This document shows positions 1-10,748 of a stretch of 64,000 nucleotides of DNA, piece by piece (the stretch's first letter is position 1; each line of letters starts with the position of its first letter). Below the pieces are notes generated by a model, which had not been told where the DNA came from, made no database searches, and was given only the letters and a program-made list of their open reading frames with translations. The stretch is from Dermanyssus gallinae (Eukaryota; Arthropoda; Arachnida; Mesostigmata; Dermanyssidae), in the NCBI GenBank assembly GCA_003439945.1, contig QVRM01003963.1, forward strand, positions 1-64,000, written 5' to 3'. The position numbers and the translations under genes are program-made.

Positions 1-299
1 TTAATAAAGAACTACATTTTAGCGAATTCTCTTCTAAGCGACCATGGGCGTTTTCTGACCGGCCTTGCATATTCTTCAGATGGAGCACAATTTTCACGAA
101 CACGAACGTGTGCTTAGTTTCTGTCTAGGAGGACTGCTTGTCTCGCAACAGCACATTTTGTGCTCTATGTCGGACAAAAATAACCATTGTCACAAATTGT
201 AGTAATTTCACTCTCACTCCGAAACAAGACGTCTTAGAGACCATGTTATATTGAAAAAAATATTACTTTAACGAGCTCTACAATTCTATGCATCGCTTT

Positions 300-790
300 A
301 AAAACCTTCCTGTCACACCCTGTATATGCATGGTCATTCATAACAATATGTACTTATTTCAAGGTTTGGTAGAACTCGGCGAGAAAATAATTTTTTGCAA
401 TGGAAGGAGGGGGCGGAAATGCCCTGCTTAAGAGAGACAGTGAAATTTATAAAATTGTTATTCTGACTTTTTTTCTCCTACATAGTTGTGCGAAATCTGC
501 GTTTGCGGGAGAACAAGTCAACACATTATAAGGAACCGATTATACCGGCGTGTTCGGCGGAAAGACACTACTAGCGTGCGTAGCGAAAAGCGAATAACCA
601 TATTAATTAAAGCCATAAAAGGTCAATAGGTTGAGTTAACGCTTTTTCGAGAAAAATCGTAAACATTTTCCTTTACGACCAAAAATATAAGTCCAAAAGA
701 CCACTCTTACGCAATAGCAAATTTAATGCCCACAATTTTCGTACCAAAGTGATGGCTCTCCGTTACGTAGTTGTCAAGTAACTAAGCTTT
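300..790. mobile_element. Worn remnant of the long-TIR Tc1/mariner-superfamily element
   Basis: About 370-560 resembles the outer inverted repeat of the element at 18481-21394: the same order of a 'ctcggtgagaaaat'-like stretch, a run of A/T, a G-rich 'ggagggggcggaaatg' stretch and a 'gggagaac' stretch. A 'caccctgta' end-like motif sits near 315-325. The match is gapped and diverged and holds no coding sequence. Positions 1-300 contain nothing I recognise. Confidence 0.45.
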
Positions 791-859
791 TTTCGACAGC
801 CAGAGTTGTTATGCTTTACGTTAAAGCTTTCACGTTCAGCACCGTAAAATTTTGCATCC

Positions 860-1345
860 CAAGCTAAGGACGGTGTTAATGACACGTTCGGTCGAGCGCT
901 TCGATTATGCGGATTTCCCTGCATTCTAGAGCCCCTAGGCCTGGGGCCAAAGATGGTAAGCGCCCGGATAGGATGGCTCTTACCTCCTTTAGTAGGGGCA
1001 GGATGCTTGTCTGGGACGCTACAGTCACCGGCTCATTAGCAATTTTAACGGCCGGTGGTGGGGCGATCTCGGCAGGCCACGCTGATAATCTAGCCGAGAC
1101 GAGGAAGCTCGTAAAGTACGTCTCAATAAGTTAGCCACATGAGTTTCAACCGCTAGCATTCGAAACCCTGGTCCTCCCAGGCAACGCCACTTGCAAATTC
1201 CTCCACTAGGTCAGTGAGCAGCTGAACCTCACAACCGGAGACAAGAGATCTGCGGCTTTCTTAAGACAGCGCCTCGACTTCGACGTCTAACGCGGGAACG
1301 CGGCGTCCCTCCGGGGCACGCTGCAGAAGTGGTTCCAACCATGGT
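860..1345 (+). pseudogene. 3' fragment of a LINE with an RLE-like C-terminal domain (family W)
   Basis: The frame open at 907-1134 contains an RPD...(15 residues)...WDATV pattern, seen also in the C-terminal domain of the LINEs at 35542-45640. This resembles the PD-(D/E)xK restriction-like endonuclease of R2-type LINEs. Downstream the sequence continues, with stops, into a 'phe-leu ... gln-arg-leu-asp-phe' C-terminal motif and the tail shared with 16540-16885 and 60970-61135. The copy is 5' truncated and stops break the frame after 1134. It is a dead retrotransposon fragment. Family assignment is by motif only. Confidence 0.6.
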
Positions 1346-1685
1346 ATACGGCTATATAGGTTCGAGGGCTGTGACTCGTCGTCAATGTTACAGGCAGTCC
1401 TTATGTGTTGACCCAGACCTCTCCGTGTAAGCAAGAGCCCTCGACTTGGGCAAGGGGCCCGTTGGGATCCGACTGCCCGGGCCGCGGGGTGGCAAGCCCG
1501 CAGTAAGGCGTGGTCTGTCATTACAAGGCGAGACTTTTAACTTGCCCACCACGGAAAGCAGTCCCATCAGAGGGCGCAACGCTTCCTCTAGAGACCTCAT
1601 TGCAGCAGATACTTCTGGTCTGGTTCCTTGTAGAAGGTCCGCCAACCACGAGAGCGACGAACCGGTGTCGGCCTTTTGACGGGCC

Positions 1686-2024
1686 TTACTCGTTCTCCTC
1701 TAGAAGCCACGGATCCTGCTCATTGACGACCTGTAGCCGCGCTTCTTCTTCTGAAGCTTCGGTATAGGTTTCGACTTGGGCGGATGCCGCGGGACAACGC
1801 ACAGCTTCACCGATGACCGTCTCAGGGTAATCTGCTCTTACTTGCTGGAGCATGCGACCCTCCAGCATAATTCTGCTTTTCTTATGCAAGTAAGCCAGCC
1901 GCAAGCATAGGGTGAATGCCGCCCGGTGAGGTCCTTGGTAATTCACGCACTTTGGAACGTTACGACAGGAATCGGCAGTATGGTCCGGGCCTCTACTATT
2001 TTTGCCGAGCTTTTGCCCAGACAC
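1686..2024 (-). pseudogene. Jockey-like LINE ORF1 (gag) zinc-knuckle remnant
   Basis: The minus-strand frame carries a 'CVNYQGPH' knuckle-like motif followed by a K-S-R-x-M-L-E-G-R-M-L-Q-Q-V stretch. This lines up with the third zinc knuckle (CVHCKGPH) and following helix of the better preserved ORF1 at 13320-13859. Only the region after the second knuckle is recognisable and key cysteines are lost. Neighbours are other transposon scraps, so I read it as an old ORF1 fragment. Between 1345 and 1686 I see only short overlapping frames without a recognisable product. Confidence 0.45.
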
Positions 2025-2154
2025 TTGTCAGCCAGGTTTCAAGCAGTTAAAGCAGATTCTTGCTTGGCCCGGCTCCAGGATAACTGGGTGAGATCTGTGG
2101 CCGAAAAAGACGGACACCGGGGGTTGGCGAGAAAATATAAGGATTAGTTGGTGA

Positions 2155-2790
2155 AGACATGTACGAGTTGGAAGACGGTAGCAGATGGCACAGGAACCGG
2201 TTGACGCGTGCCCCCCAACCACAGGTAGCACGAGCAGCGCAGAGGCCAGGCTATCTACAATGCCCGGATCAAGGTGCACAGCAGAAACCTGAAGAAGCAA
2301 GACGAGGTGCGTCAGAAGAACAACACGAAAACAACAGCGCACCGTGTGAAGGACGTCCACGGCGAATGAGACGCGCACCGAGCCGGCTACGGGAGTTCGT
2401 GGGTGAAGATGGCTTAGGTTAAAACGGCCTCGACTGGCACAAGCCGGGCGCTGGGCCTCCGTTGTTCATAAACTATCCGAAACGCAGGACGTACTAATGA
2501 GAGGAGAAAAAGTAGTTCTGCCGCTGCAACTTCGAAAGCAAGCGTTCCAGATGGCCCACGATGATCAACTGCGAAACACGTTCTGGTGGCCGGGAATGGA
2601 CAAAATGGTAGCGTTACGAGAGTGCCGGTTGTGCGCATTACATGACAAGACAGCGGTGGTTACCACAGCTCCCGTGAGGACGACGGCCTGGCCAGCCCAG
2701 CCCTGGACGAGGCTAGCAGTCGACATCCGAGGCCCGGACAGCTCATTCACACATCAGAACACTTTTAGTAGGCAATCTGCAGGACACCAA
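2155..2790 (+). pseudogene. Ty3/gypsy-like pol fragments: C-terminal tail and integrase zinc-binding region
   Basis: At 2497-2790 the frame shows a short form of the gypsy integrase N-terminal region: a lys/arg-rich stretch, a histidine, 'FWWPGMD', then 'CRLCALH', then 'PWTRLAVDIRGPD', which is where the catalytic core would start. The rest of the core is missing. Upstream at 2159-2422 is a 'YELEDGSRWHRNRL' stretch with a downstream 'RRAPSRL.EFV' motif, typical of the C-terminal end of gypsy polyproteins. The tail lies before the integrase, so these are rearranged or separate fragments. The fragments have no intact catalytic triad. Confidence 0.55.
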
Positions 2791-2879
2791 TCGTTCGACA
2801 CTGTATGTATCTCCCTCTTCCAGTTCGGCCATCGCCGCAGTTTCACCCCTGGCAAGCTGATAACTTGGTGTTAAGTGGT

Positions 2880-3195
2880 GGCACACGTTTCACTTGCAGC
2901 AGTCATTATATCCTTTGTGACAGTGTAACACCATGTTAACCGAATTAGTTGGAGATTATTTTAAATCAAAAACAATTCAATTTCGACGCGAAGGCGAAAC
3001 ATTGGCTGAAAACGGCGAACTCTATCTGGGTTTAAGAACTAGATAATTTGTAATCAACTTCTCCTATGTAGGAGATCTTTAAGCACACTGAAGAAAGAAT
3101 TTGGAAAGAACTACAAGCCTTTCACAGTATCCAAGAACGCACATAAAAACCACTGGAGTTTTTCTTGAATCCTTGTCCGTCAGTCTTTTGAATTT
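2880..3195. other. Non-coding stretch, nothing recognised
   Basis: AT-rich sequence without a convincing coding frame, RNA gene or known repeat. It lies between gypsy debris and a tRNA-like SINE fragment. Confidence 0.4.
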
Positions 3196-3199
3196 GATA

Positions 3200-3330
3200 A
3201 CCTCACCCACAGCTTCTTACGGTGTCGAGCCCGGTGGCGTCGTGCATTCGCCTGCGCCTCGCGACCGAAGGAGACACATAGGTGCACGTATTCGATCCCC
3301 ACCGTTGCACGTGTGTACGTATGGGAACTG
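3200..3330 (+). repeat. tRNA-like SINE fragment (relative at 29095-29185)
   Basis: The stretch 'gtcgagcccggtggcgt' and the following block recur at about 29100-29180. At 3289-3302 'gtattcgatccccac' resembles a pol III B box (GGTTCGANTCC) and lies about 60 bases after an A-box-like region. A tRNA-derived SINE head is the simplest reading. A decayed tRNA gene is possible. Confidence 0.4.
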
Positions 3331-3384
3331 TTTCACGAAGCAATGCGAAAGCATAGCCGTGGACGCAAAATGTTGACTTAGGGT

Positions 3385-5200
3385 CTGCCCGGAAGAGTGT
3401 TGTTCGTATGATAATTCATTTATTCGTTCGTTTTCGGCAAGCTAAGTTAGGTAAAACTATCCCTAGAACGTCAGAGTCACCCTGAAAAAGCTTCCTACGG
3501 AATCCAGGTAATATGACCTCATCTCTCGAAGTTGATTTAAGGGCGTTCGGTTAAATCACGGCCGGTTTCCTGAAGAGAGTGCTAACACTCCACCGCACTA
3601 GCCTCAACAGATTTGGTGTAATGCCCGGTATTTGTGGAGCACCTACAAAGAATACACGCTCTACCGAAAACGGTGGTTTTTGACGAAAATGTTCCCAATG
3701 AGATAATAGGACATTGGCACGCTGTTCTATTAAACCCAGGACATGACGTCTAGTTTATGGAAGCGCTGCAGCTATTAAAACAGACGTTTACATCATACGT
3801 AGCGTTTACATCTCTACACGGAGTCTGTGTACGGAAGAAGTTCCACTGCAATACTTTTGGAGTGTTTGTGCAAACTTTGCGCGCGACATTGTTCTTTATA
3901 TCATCTGCAAGGATGCGATAGATGAGTTGTCCTGACTTGGGGAAGTAGTGATAAGCTTCCACATATGTGAATGTGTGTTTTCTTTCTACGCACAGTATGT
4001 AAACCATGTAAACCATCCATTGATTATGAAGACTACAGAGTATAATCAATACTTTCGGGGCATTTGTAGCGCATTTGTAGACGACGTCAGCACCGTATGT
4101 AAGGGTAAAGGGCGGACCATCTGCAGGACAAACGAACAGGCAGTCTGCGATTCGATTGGCATGCTGCAACACTTTGGAGGGCCTAGCGCAAATATGCGTT
4201 GCTCGTTTCTGTATGGGAAACAGGCATATTTTTGTATCCAACTTTAACGAGTCAACCGCTGCCCTAAATATGCATGAGTATCTAACGCGTTATGTGTTTC
4301 GCGCGCTAAAGTTCTTAACTTCACATGGCTCATCAGCTGTTCGAAACTTCTTTTCACCGCCTAAATTTGTTTAAGGTTGCTGTTATGGCTTTAAGAGAAC
4401 GTGGAATCAAAATAGCATCATGGATACTTGCCTCTTCAATGCGTAACGGCACTCTCGCTCCTGTTCTAGATTTGGGCCACTCATCCGTAGCCGAACTACA
4501 CGTTAAGCCTGTCTGTTGTCTGAGTACAATTTATTTAGGACAAAATTTGCTCTCTCGTCCAGATATGGTAGCAATAATGATAGTGAACAATTTTAATTCA
4601 AGTTAAAAAATTCAAATTTAAGCGATGGCGTGCATATACCGTGCGAAGTACCCACCACTACCATTTGTGGGTTTGATCTTGAAGTCTCGAACAGATCGCT
4701 GAAAGACAGAAAGCAATTTCTGACCGCGACCGACCTATGTCCAGCGTTGTACCGTTTATTGTAACTATGTTGTTACCACGCTAAGCTAAACCGGACAAAA
4801 ATGCGTACATGACAAATTATTACATACAAATTATTGGATATAGCTTGAGCCACGTTGTTAAAATTTGAATTCAATTTCGCACGACTAATAACGTGCGTGA
4901 AATCCTTTATCCCCTCGTACTTTAGCTGGTAATACCCTAGCAGTTACAAGCCAAACAGGAATCGATGAAACGTTGAACAGATTTAACTGCATCCCAAGTA
5001 TGGAATGACCAAGTAAATGTAAGAAGACACGTCGTTTATTCTTTAATCAGTTGCGGTGCTACTACAGCTGGCCGTTGTTATCGCTGCCGTATGCTTGTGT
5101 TGTTAATCTAAAAAATCATATCAGCAGTAAGAACGTACGCTCGCATTGCTCGCATTTTTCCTGATGTTGCCTACAATTCTTAATATTACACACGCGCACG
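3385..5200. other. Gene-poor stretch with open frames on both strands but no recognised product
   Basis: A 163-codon minus frame (3750-4241) and plus frames at 3948-4247 and 4325-4606 overlap each other. None has a recognisable domain, signal or splice context. Inside are three loosely similar 'actttnggag/gg...gtgca' stretches near 3858, 4050 and 4170. I would not call a gene here. Confidence 0.4.

Positions 5201-5293
<93 letters not shown>
5201..5293. repeat. (TA)n microsatellite
   Basis: About 93 bases of alternating TA with rare G and C interruptions. It creates artefactual Tyr-Ile frames on both strands. Confidence 0.97.
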
Positions 5294-5693
5294 GCGATCC
5301 ACATTCCGCAGTCTCAAAACCGAGCATCAAATGCAAACATGTCGACGACAAGCCACAAACGAATAAAAACAAACGGAGTTTTAAAACCACCTATCCAAAT
5401 CGTAGTCTAGATTCATTGCATTCATGCAAGGAAAATTATGTGTGTAGCTGTATAATTGTCATTGCAATAAAATGTGCATGTGTGTGTACATATAATGTCC
5501 TGTTTCTATTACAAATACAATATTTGATCTGAAGCTTACTGTTATTGAAATCACGTGTTTACTCTTGTATTTCTATAGTTGTCATTGGTTTGTTACACGT
5601 TACTGTTACTGTGTTTTGTTGTTTTTGTGAATAATTGTCATTGGAAGTTATGTTGCTAGCGTTACCTTCGCCTGCTGTTGTTCTTTTTGTATT

Positions 5694-5695
<2 letters not shown>

Positions 5696-5736
<41 letters not shown>
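5696..5736. repeat. (TA)n microsatellite
   Basis: About 41 bases of uninterrupted AT alternation. Confidence 0.95.
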
Positions 5737-5738
<2 letters not shown>

Positions 5739-7495
5739 ATTGCTACTCGCGGTTGGTTGTTGCCTTTTTGTCGATACTGTTTTGAATAGCATTGATGCAT
5801 TTATTGGGCATCGCTATTTTGGCTACTGCTCGCAGCTATTACCGTTGACCCTCTTATGTATTGTCTTGCCGTTGTGTTTTACCTTTACGGTCAAACAACC
5901 GTCGTAAGGTCGTTCTTTGTATGTAGGTATACGTTTATCATGTACATGTATGTATCTTTTGTTACGGCGCTTTTTATAGCGATTTCTTTCTGCTAGCAAT
6001 GTCAGTCGTAGTCACCATTAGTGCTATCGTTATTATGATTATTATCACTAGTATAAGCTTACCAATAATTCCTACACGAGTTATCCACTTAATCCTCACT
6101 ACAATCCTGTTTCGTTTGTATTTTCGTCAATCGAAACCATACTGTCCATTCACTTTAAGGCAGCCCGGTTGAGTTCAAGAGTCCAAGAGTGCTTAGGGCA
6201 TCCTGTCACGCCGTATATCTGCGTGTGCGTCGACCGTAAGTCGTAGAAGCATATCCCAGACCTCAAGAAGCAGCAACTGTTCACTGAGCTGTCCCTTTTT
6301 GTCTGTTACCGGTGGTCGCTGTACTGCTGGTGCCAGGCAAGTGATCCACTATCTGAACTAAGGTGAACAATGAAGAATACTCCACACACTATCCCAAATC
6401 GATTGCCCTATCGACCCCAACGCCGCCGTATATACCCCTTTCCAGGTTTAAACCGTGACCTTTTCGCCCACAGGCTAAAAACAACAATATTACTCAGCTA
6501 AATCAGTCGGGGCACTTAGATATCACACCGTACTTCACAACATAATGGATTAATCTCTTTGATAATGCACCTTGAGACAACCGCACCGGAAATGTCATAC
6601 GATTTTCGTACTGGTCGACCCAGTTCTGATCCTTCCGACTGTCTTCGTTCAGCTTTTGCTATTCCTTCTTCTCCTCACCCCGTAGTGCTTCTTACATAGC
6701 CTAAAAACTGCTATAAATTGTTCGCCCTACCTTCGAATTCGACACACATAGGTCCTTTCTACGGCCTTTTTTAAATGTTGTATCTATGTATATATAATAT
6801 TTTGCTATCGTTAGCATAGTGTGCATATATTAGCTAAAGCATACTAGTGGGTTAAGACACCATATAGTGGCTTGATCCGCCACCGTGACTTGCTCATTTT
6901 TCCGTCGATACGGACAATAAGCCTTAACGATTCGCCGTGGTATTAGTATTCTTACTACGTAACAAGATCTTCATTATTCATCGTGCACCACTTAGAATCA
7001 TGCAATCACACAACCTCCGAGTAGTTTTTCTCTCATGCTGCTTTCTCAGTCTATTTGTCTGTTCCGTACACAAACTCAATATATGCTAACTTGGGCCGGA
7101 TGCTGTCTATACATCTAGTATTTCTTATATGGCGTAAAGTTTTCACTATTTGCCCAGCAGGACGTATGATAAGATCATAAGTCAGCAACTACGTCCAAGA
7201 TTGGAAAAAAGACGCCATTTTTCGAACTGCCAACAATTCGAGGGCCAAATGCAAGAATGCAGACAGCCGACATCCTGCAAAGCATTCGCCGACGCTAAAC
7301 CAGAACCAATTGTTTACGCCTACGTAGAAGCTGTTTATTTCACTAGAGTTACTAAAGCGGGGCGGCTTCACGAAATATACCTTCACGTCATACAAAATCG
7401 CTGGCAGAATACCTACTGGGTTAGTAACCTGACCTATCCGACGTAGGAACACGACACAGATGCTGGTCGGACTATCGCCGCTCCCTCATGTAGGG
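5737..7495. other. Intergenic stretch, nothing firmly recognised
   Basis: No frame has a recognisable product. A 98-codon plus frame (7150-7446) overlaps a minus frame of similar length and has no known motif, so it is probably chance. This is downstream of the kinesin stop codon on the minus strand. Part of it could be 3' UTR or flank. Confidence 0.35.
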
Positions 7496-7504
7496 CCTAC
7501 GGGC

Positions 7505-7512
7505 CCTTTATT
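7505..7512 (-). promoter_or_regulatory. Candidate polyadenylation signal for the kinesin transcript
   Basis: An AATAAA hexamer reads on the minus strand about 430 bases downstream of the kinesin stop codon at 7937. Hexamers of this kind occur by chance in AT-rich DNA, so this is only a candidate. Confidence 0.25.
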
Positions 7513-7936
7513 TCACCAAAGTGCATCAACGAGACTTTCGGACGACGCAGCCCAAATAAACTTGCTGCAGGTGCTAGGTGGCGGTAGTACCCGTAATGAA
7601 GTCCGAGGCTGTGCGATAAAAAAAGAGGCCGTGTAATAAGGAAAACGCCACTCGGTCGCATACAATAGCTTCGGTCAGGTGCGAATTGACCAAGCCGAGT
7701 GCTGTTTCGAGTGGCCCACGTAGCCTGCATCTTCGTTCGGCGTGGCTGGGCTACGATGCGCAGGGCCCGTCTCGTCGTCAGCCTGCCTGCCCCGATTGCC
7801 ACCAACATCAACTACATGGCATATCACTCTCTCCTTCTCTCGACGTATTTTCAGTTTTTGTCTTTTTAAGGTGCTACTACTCTACCCGATCGATCACTGT
7901 ATCACGGGAGTTGAGTACGCGGGGATGAGCACCGCT

Positions 7937-8010
7937 TTACTGCATAGCCTCGCCCATTCGAATCGCGAATCCCGGTTGAGCGGAGCCGGGACCAGCACGA
8001 ATTGGTTTCG
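7937..8010 (-). CDS. Khc: Kinesin heavy chain, terminal exon (tail, IAK region, stop)
   Basis: On the minus strand an acceptor ('gtggtttacag', AG at 8012-8011) precedes 74 bases that complete a split codon, encode 23 residues beginning KPIRAGPGSAQPGF, and end in TAA at 7939-7937. In conventional kinesins the tail contains QIAKPIR, whose IAK motif folds back on the motor domains and inhibits them. The 'AKPIR' part lies exactly at this exon start, with the Ala codon split by the intron (phase 1). The C-terminus is short compared with vertebrate KIF5 but plausible for an arthropod. The exon that should supply '...ARRGHxAQI' is not visible upstream. Too short to be found by open-frame length. Confidence 0.75.
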
Positions 8011-8266
8011 CTGTAAACCACACACATACATTCAAACAAAAGGACACGAAGGTGCGACAACAAAGACAAGGACGCAACGAAATCGACAGTGTTATTAGCC
8101 ATCGCCAAACACTGGGTTTGAGAATTATATTCCAATAGTGCTAGCCAACTCGCACGGCTGTTATCGGACCCATCATAGGACATAAGTATTGACATAACTC
8201 GGTAGATAGTTTAAGAGCGCATCAAATCAGCGATGTTAAGGTTTACTACACAAGGACGCACCACAA

Positions 8267-8268
<2 letters not shown>

Positions 8269-8324
<56 letters not shown>

Positions 8325-8331
8325 GTATATA
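8269..8331. repeat. (TA)n microsatellite in a kinesin intron
   Basis: About 60 bases of AT alternation with a few interruptions, in the last part of the kinesin gene. A second run lies at 8598-8628, 29 bases upstream of the acceptor of the next exon. Confidence 0.9.
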
Positions 8332-8397
8332 GAATGTCCTACAATACTAACCAATGAGCGCAACGTGACCTCTTCAAGCCATATTCTTCTACCTTAC

Positions 8398-8568
8398 AGC
8401 CTCCTTGATTCGGTTCACCTCCGTCTGGTACCTTTTACGATCACGCATTGCTGACTCTTTTGCTTCCTTCAGCGCCGTTTCAAGGGCCTTGGCGCGTTCC
8501 ATCGTTGCACGAAGGCGATTCTCGAGCTTCGGCAGTTCACAGCGAAGGTCCGCATTATCCCGGGCAAG
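8398..8568 (-). CDS. Khc: Kinesin heavy chain exon E (end of coiled-coil stalk / tail)
   Basis: This 171-base exon (57 codons, phase 0 in and out) encodes [20 protein letters not shown], then a charged heptad-rich helix ending [15 protein letters not shown]. It is close to the conserved cargo-binding stalk end of kinesin-1 from animals ([20 protein letters not shown]). The acceptor reads 'tcattacttcag' (AG at 8570-8569) and the donor 'gtaagg' (GT at 8397-8396). It joins in frame to exon D upstream. Kinesin-1 is a plus-end-directed microtubule motor for vesicles and organelles, and this segment lies near where light chains and adaptors bind. No disabling change is visible. Confidence 0.93.
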
Positions 8569-8592
8569 CTGAAGTAATGACAGAGACAATGT

Positions 8593-8633
<41 letters not shown>

Positions 8634-9086
8634 CCCACCACGATGTACGACAGAAGGAATGCCGTGCCCGCTCAGCACGCATTTACCCCAACCTTACCCG
8701 CTACCACGCACCAATTAGAGTCACCACGTTAGCCCGTCACAAAGTTCCTTACCCTACAATTCTGCACTACGTCTCAACACATAGCACACTTTTCGAGATA
8801 GAAACGAGAGCCTACATCAAAAATATAGCCCAACAGTCCGAAACGGCCCAATCTACGTAACAGTCCATAGATGTTGCTTTAAATTTGTTATATAAAGCAT
8901 AGGGCATGCATACTGTCAGGCAAACTTCAAGGGGGAAAAGTTAAGTTCGACGCTACAAAGCGTGCGCAGACGCAAGCTTGCATGAAAAGACATAAGTACT
9001 CCTGCTTGTGAGAGGGCATTTAAAGAAAGGAAACAGCTTCGCGACGCAAGTACCTCGAGCTCATGGTGGCAGCCAGCACAACTCAC

Positions 9087-9227
9087 CTGCTTGAGAACTT
9101 TCGTTAGCTGATCGAGGTTGTTTTCGAGGAAGGCGATTTTTTGCTTTTGAGCAGGAGAACCTCCGGCGTCTTGTTCGCCATCGGAAGCCTCTATAACGTT
9201 CGACTCCTTGACGCGGCTTTGTAGATC
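9087..9227 (-). CDS. Khc: Kinesin heavy chain exon D (stalk)
   Basis: This 141-base exon (47 codons, phase 0/0) starts [13 protein letters not shown] and ends [18 protein letters not shown] then VLKQ, matching the conserved [24 protein letters not shown] segment of kinesin-1. The acceptor is 'gggtttcag' (AG at 9229-9228) and the donor 'gtgagt' (GT at 9086-9085). The upstream exon C (24636-24744) ends ...LFVQ in phase 0, and FVQ-DL is the conserved kinesin junction, so the two exons fit despite a 15.4-kb gap. No frame damage is seen. Confidence 0.92.
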
Positions 9228-9839
9228 CTGAAACCCGAACGCCGCATATGTTTTTGTTAATGAATTTGGATTAAATATAACACCCGCTCACGCTGATTAC
9301 TTCTTTAACTCTAACTAAAGGTCTACACTACATACAAACCCGTGTGAGATGGTCTTTCTCTAAATTTTGGAAAGCTTTCTTAACAGCGCCAGTGACCGAA
9401 TGTACGTTAGCATGTAGCACTCCATACACAGTGGTACAACGGACTTAAATCTGGGTAGTTCGGCGGTCATATGTTCTTGCCCTAAAACATGCTCATATGC
9501 TCAGACAGCGACGCTAACACTAAACGGCTGATATGAGCTAGAGCGCCATCTTCCGCAACGCGTATGGAATCCCCTTAGGCACTTCATGTATCCACGGTTT
9601 CACGACAGTTTGCAGAGCACGCAACTTTATTTGCAATGGCGGCGTAGTGTCTCCTTCACTAACACTACATTTAGAACGTAAACACTGGCCTGGCGTTTGC
9701 TTTTTCCACAATGTGAACATCACCTGGATCGTGGGAAGCCGGCAGTCATTCCTGCGATTTGATTTTGAAACTTGATTTTTACATTTATGGTGAATATTTT
9801 CTCGCCAGAGAAAAATGAAGACGGCCTACTGCTTCGTGC
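9228..9839. other. Kinesin intron sequence, nothing recognised
   Basis: Start of the 15.4-kb intron that separates exons C and D. Short open frames here have no recognisable product. Confidence 0.5.
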
Positions 9840-10175
9840 TCAAGAGATGAGACGCACAATGCGAGCGGGAAGCCACATGAAAGCAGACTTCCCGGCGAGA
9901 GGACCATCTGGATTCGCTGCTGCCTTTCGCAGCGGTGAGTCCCCCCTGCTTTGGAGTGGGCCGAGCCACTTTCGGGGGATGAGTATATTCTGGGGTGTAA
10001 CGCGGAGTCGCGAGGTAATCGCGTCTTATCGTCGGGTAGGAGTAGTGTGGTCTCCCCTTGCCGAATCTCGATAGAGGGGAGGGAGGGAGATCTGCTGGCC
10101 TGTCAATTCGGGCCGGCGGGCACGCCTGCCATATGCCAACGCGTAACCTCCGTTGGCGGCGGGAGTGTAAGTATC
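9840..10175 (+). repeat. LINE-W-associated repeat, 5' type module (copy at 60740-60975)
   Basis: A sequence running from 'gagaggaccatctgg' through a 'ggggtgtaacgcgga' block to a 'gccgaatctcgatag' block recurs at 60775-60970. There it is fused directly to the 3' tail of LINE family W, so I read it as another part of the same retrotransposon. It is followed by a short (TA)n run at 10189-10213. Confidence 0.55.
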
Positions 10176-10748
10176 TCTCTCTTTTGCTATATATATATAT
10201 ATATATATATATCCGTTTGCATTTTAAGATAGCTTATAACCTATTTGAGTTTTTGATCATGACACAAAGTCCACACTATACCGTAGTCCTTTTAGAAGGT
10301 GATTCGAGCCCAGTTGAATCAGCTATATATATATATATATATACAGGTAGTTCAATAAGTTCTTAGAATGAAAACCAAGAATTTTCCAAATCATGTTTTT
10401 AAATTTATCTTATTCGATATACTCCCCGAGATGCTCAATACACTTTTCCCACCAAGATTCAGATTCAGATTCAGAACGTGGTTTATTTGCGAAACTGCAT
10501 TACAAATACTTAAATTTTCGAAAAAAAAAATACATTTCATAAAATAGAGTGATTTACACAGTCACATGGTTATATATACAGGTGTGTACACAGTAAACGG
10601 TGATCAGTTCATCGGTGTGATTCAACATTGTAGCAAGGAAATACGCTCGTCACAATAGTATTGCCGACCCTTTGTATGGTGGCTCCTATAACTCATGAAT
10701 CAATATCCATCTCCACAGCTCTTCACTTCACAACGCCTGCTAATACCC

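Noticed and set aside
3750..4241. 163-codon minus-strand frame
   Set aside because: No domain, splice context or homology is recognisable, and the opposite strand is equally open. Probably chance.
5116..5532. Long open frames on both strands rich in Tyr-Ile around 5200-5300
   Set aside because: They are translations of a (TA)n microsatellite, which is open in every frame and not a gene.
7150..7811. Frames of about 100 codons on both strands as a possible kinesin 3' exon
   Set aside because: The real terminal exon with a stop is at 7937-8010. These frames do not resemble any kinesin tail.
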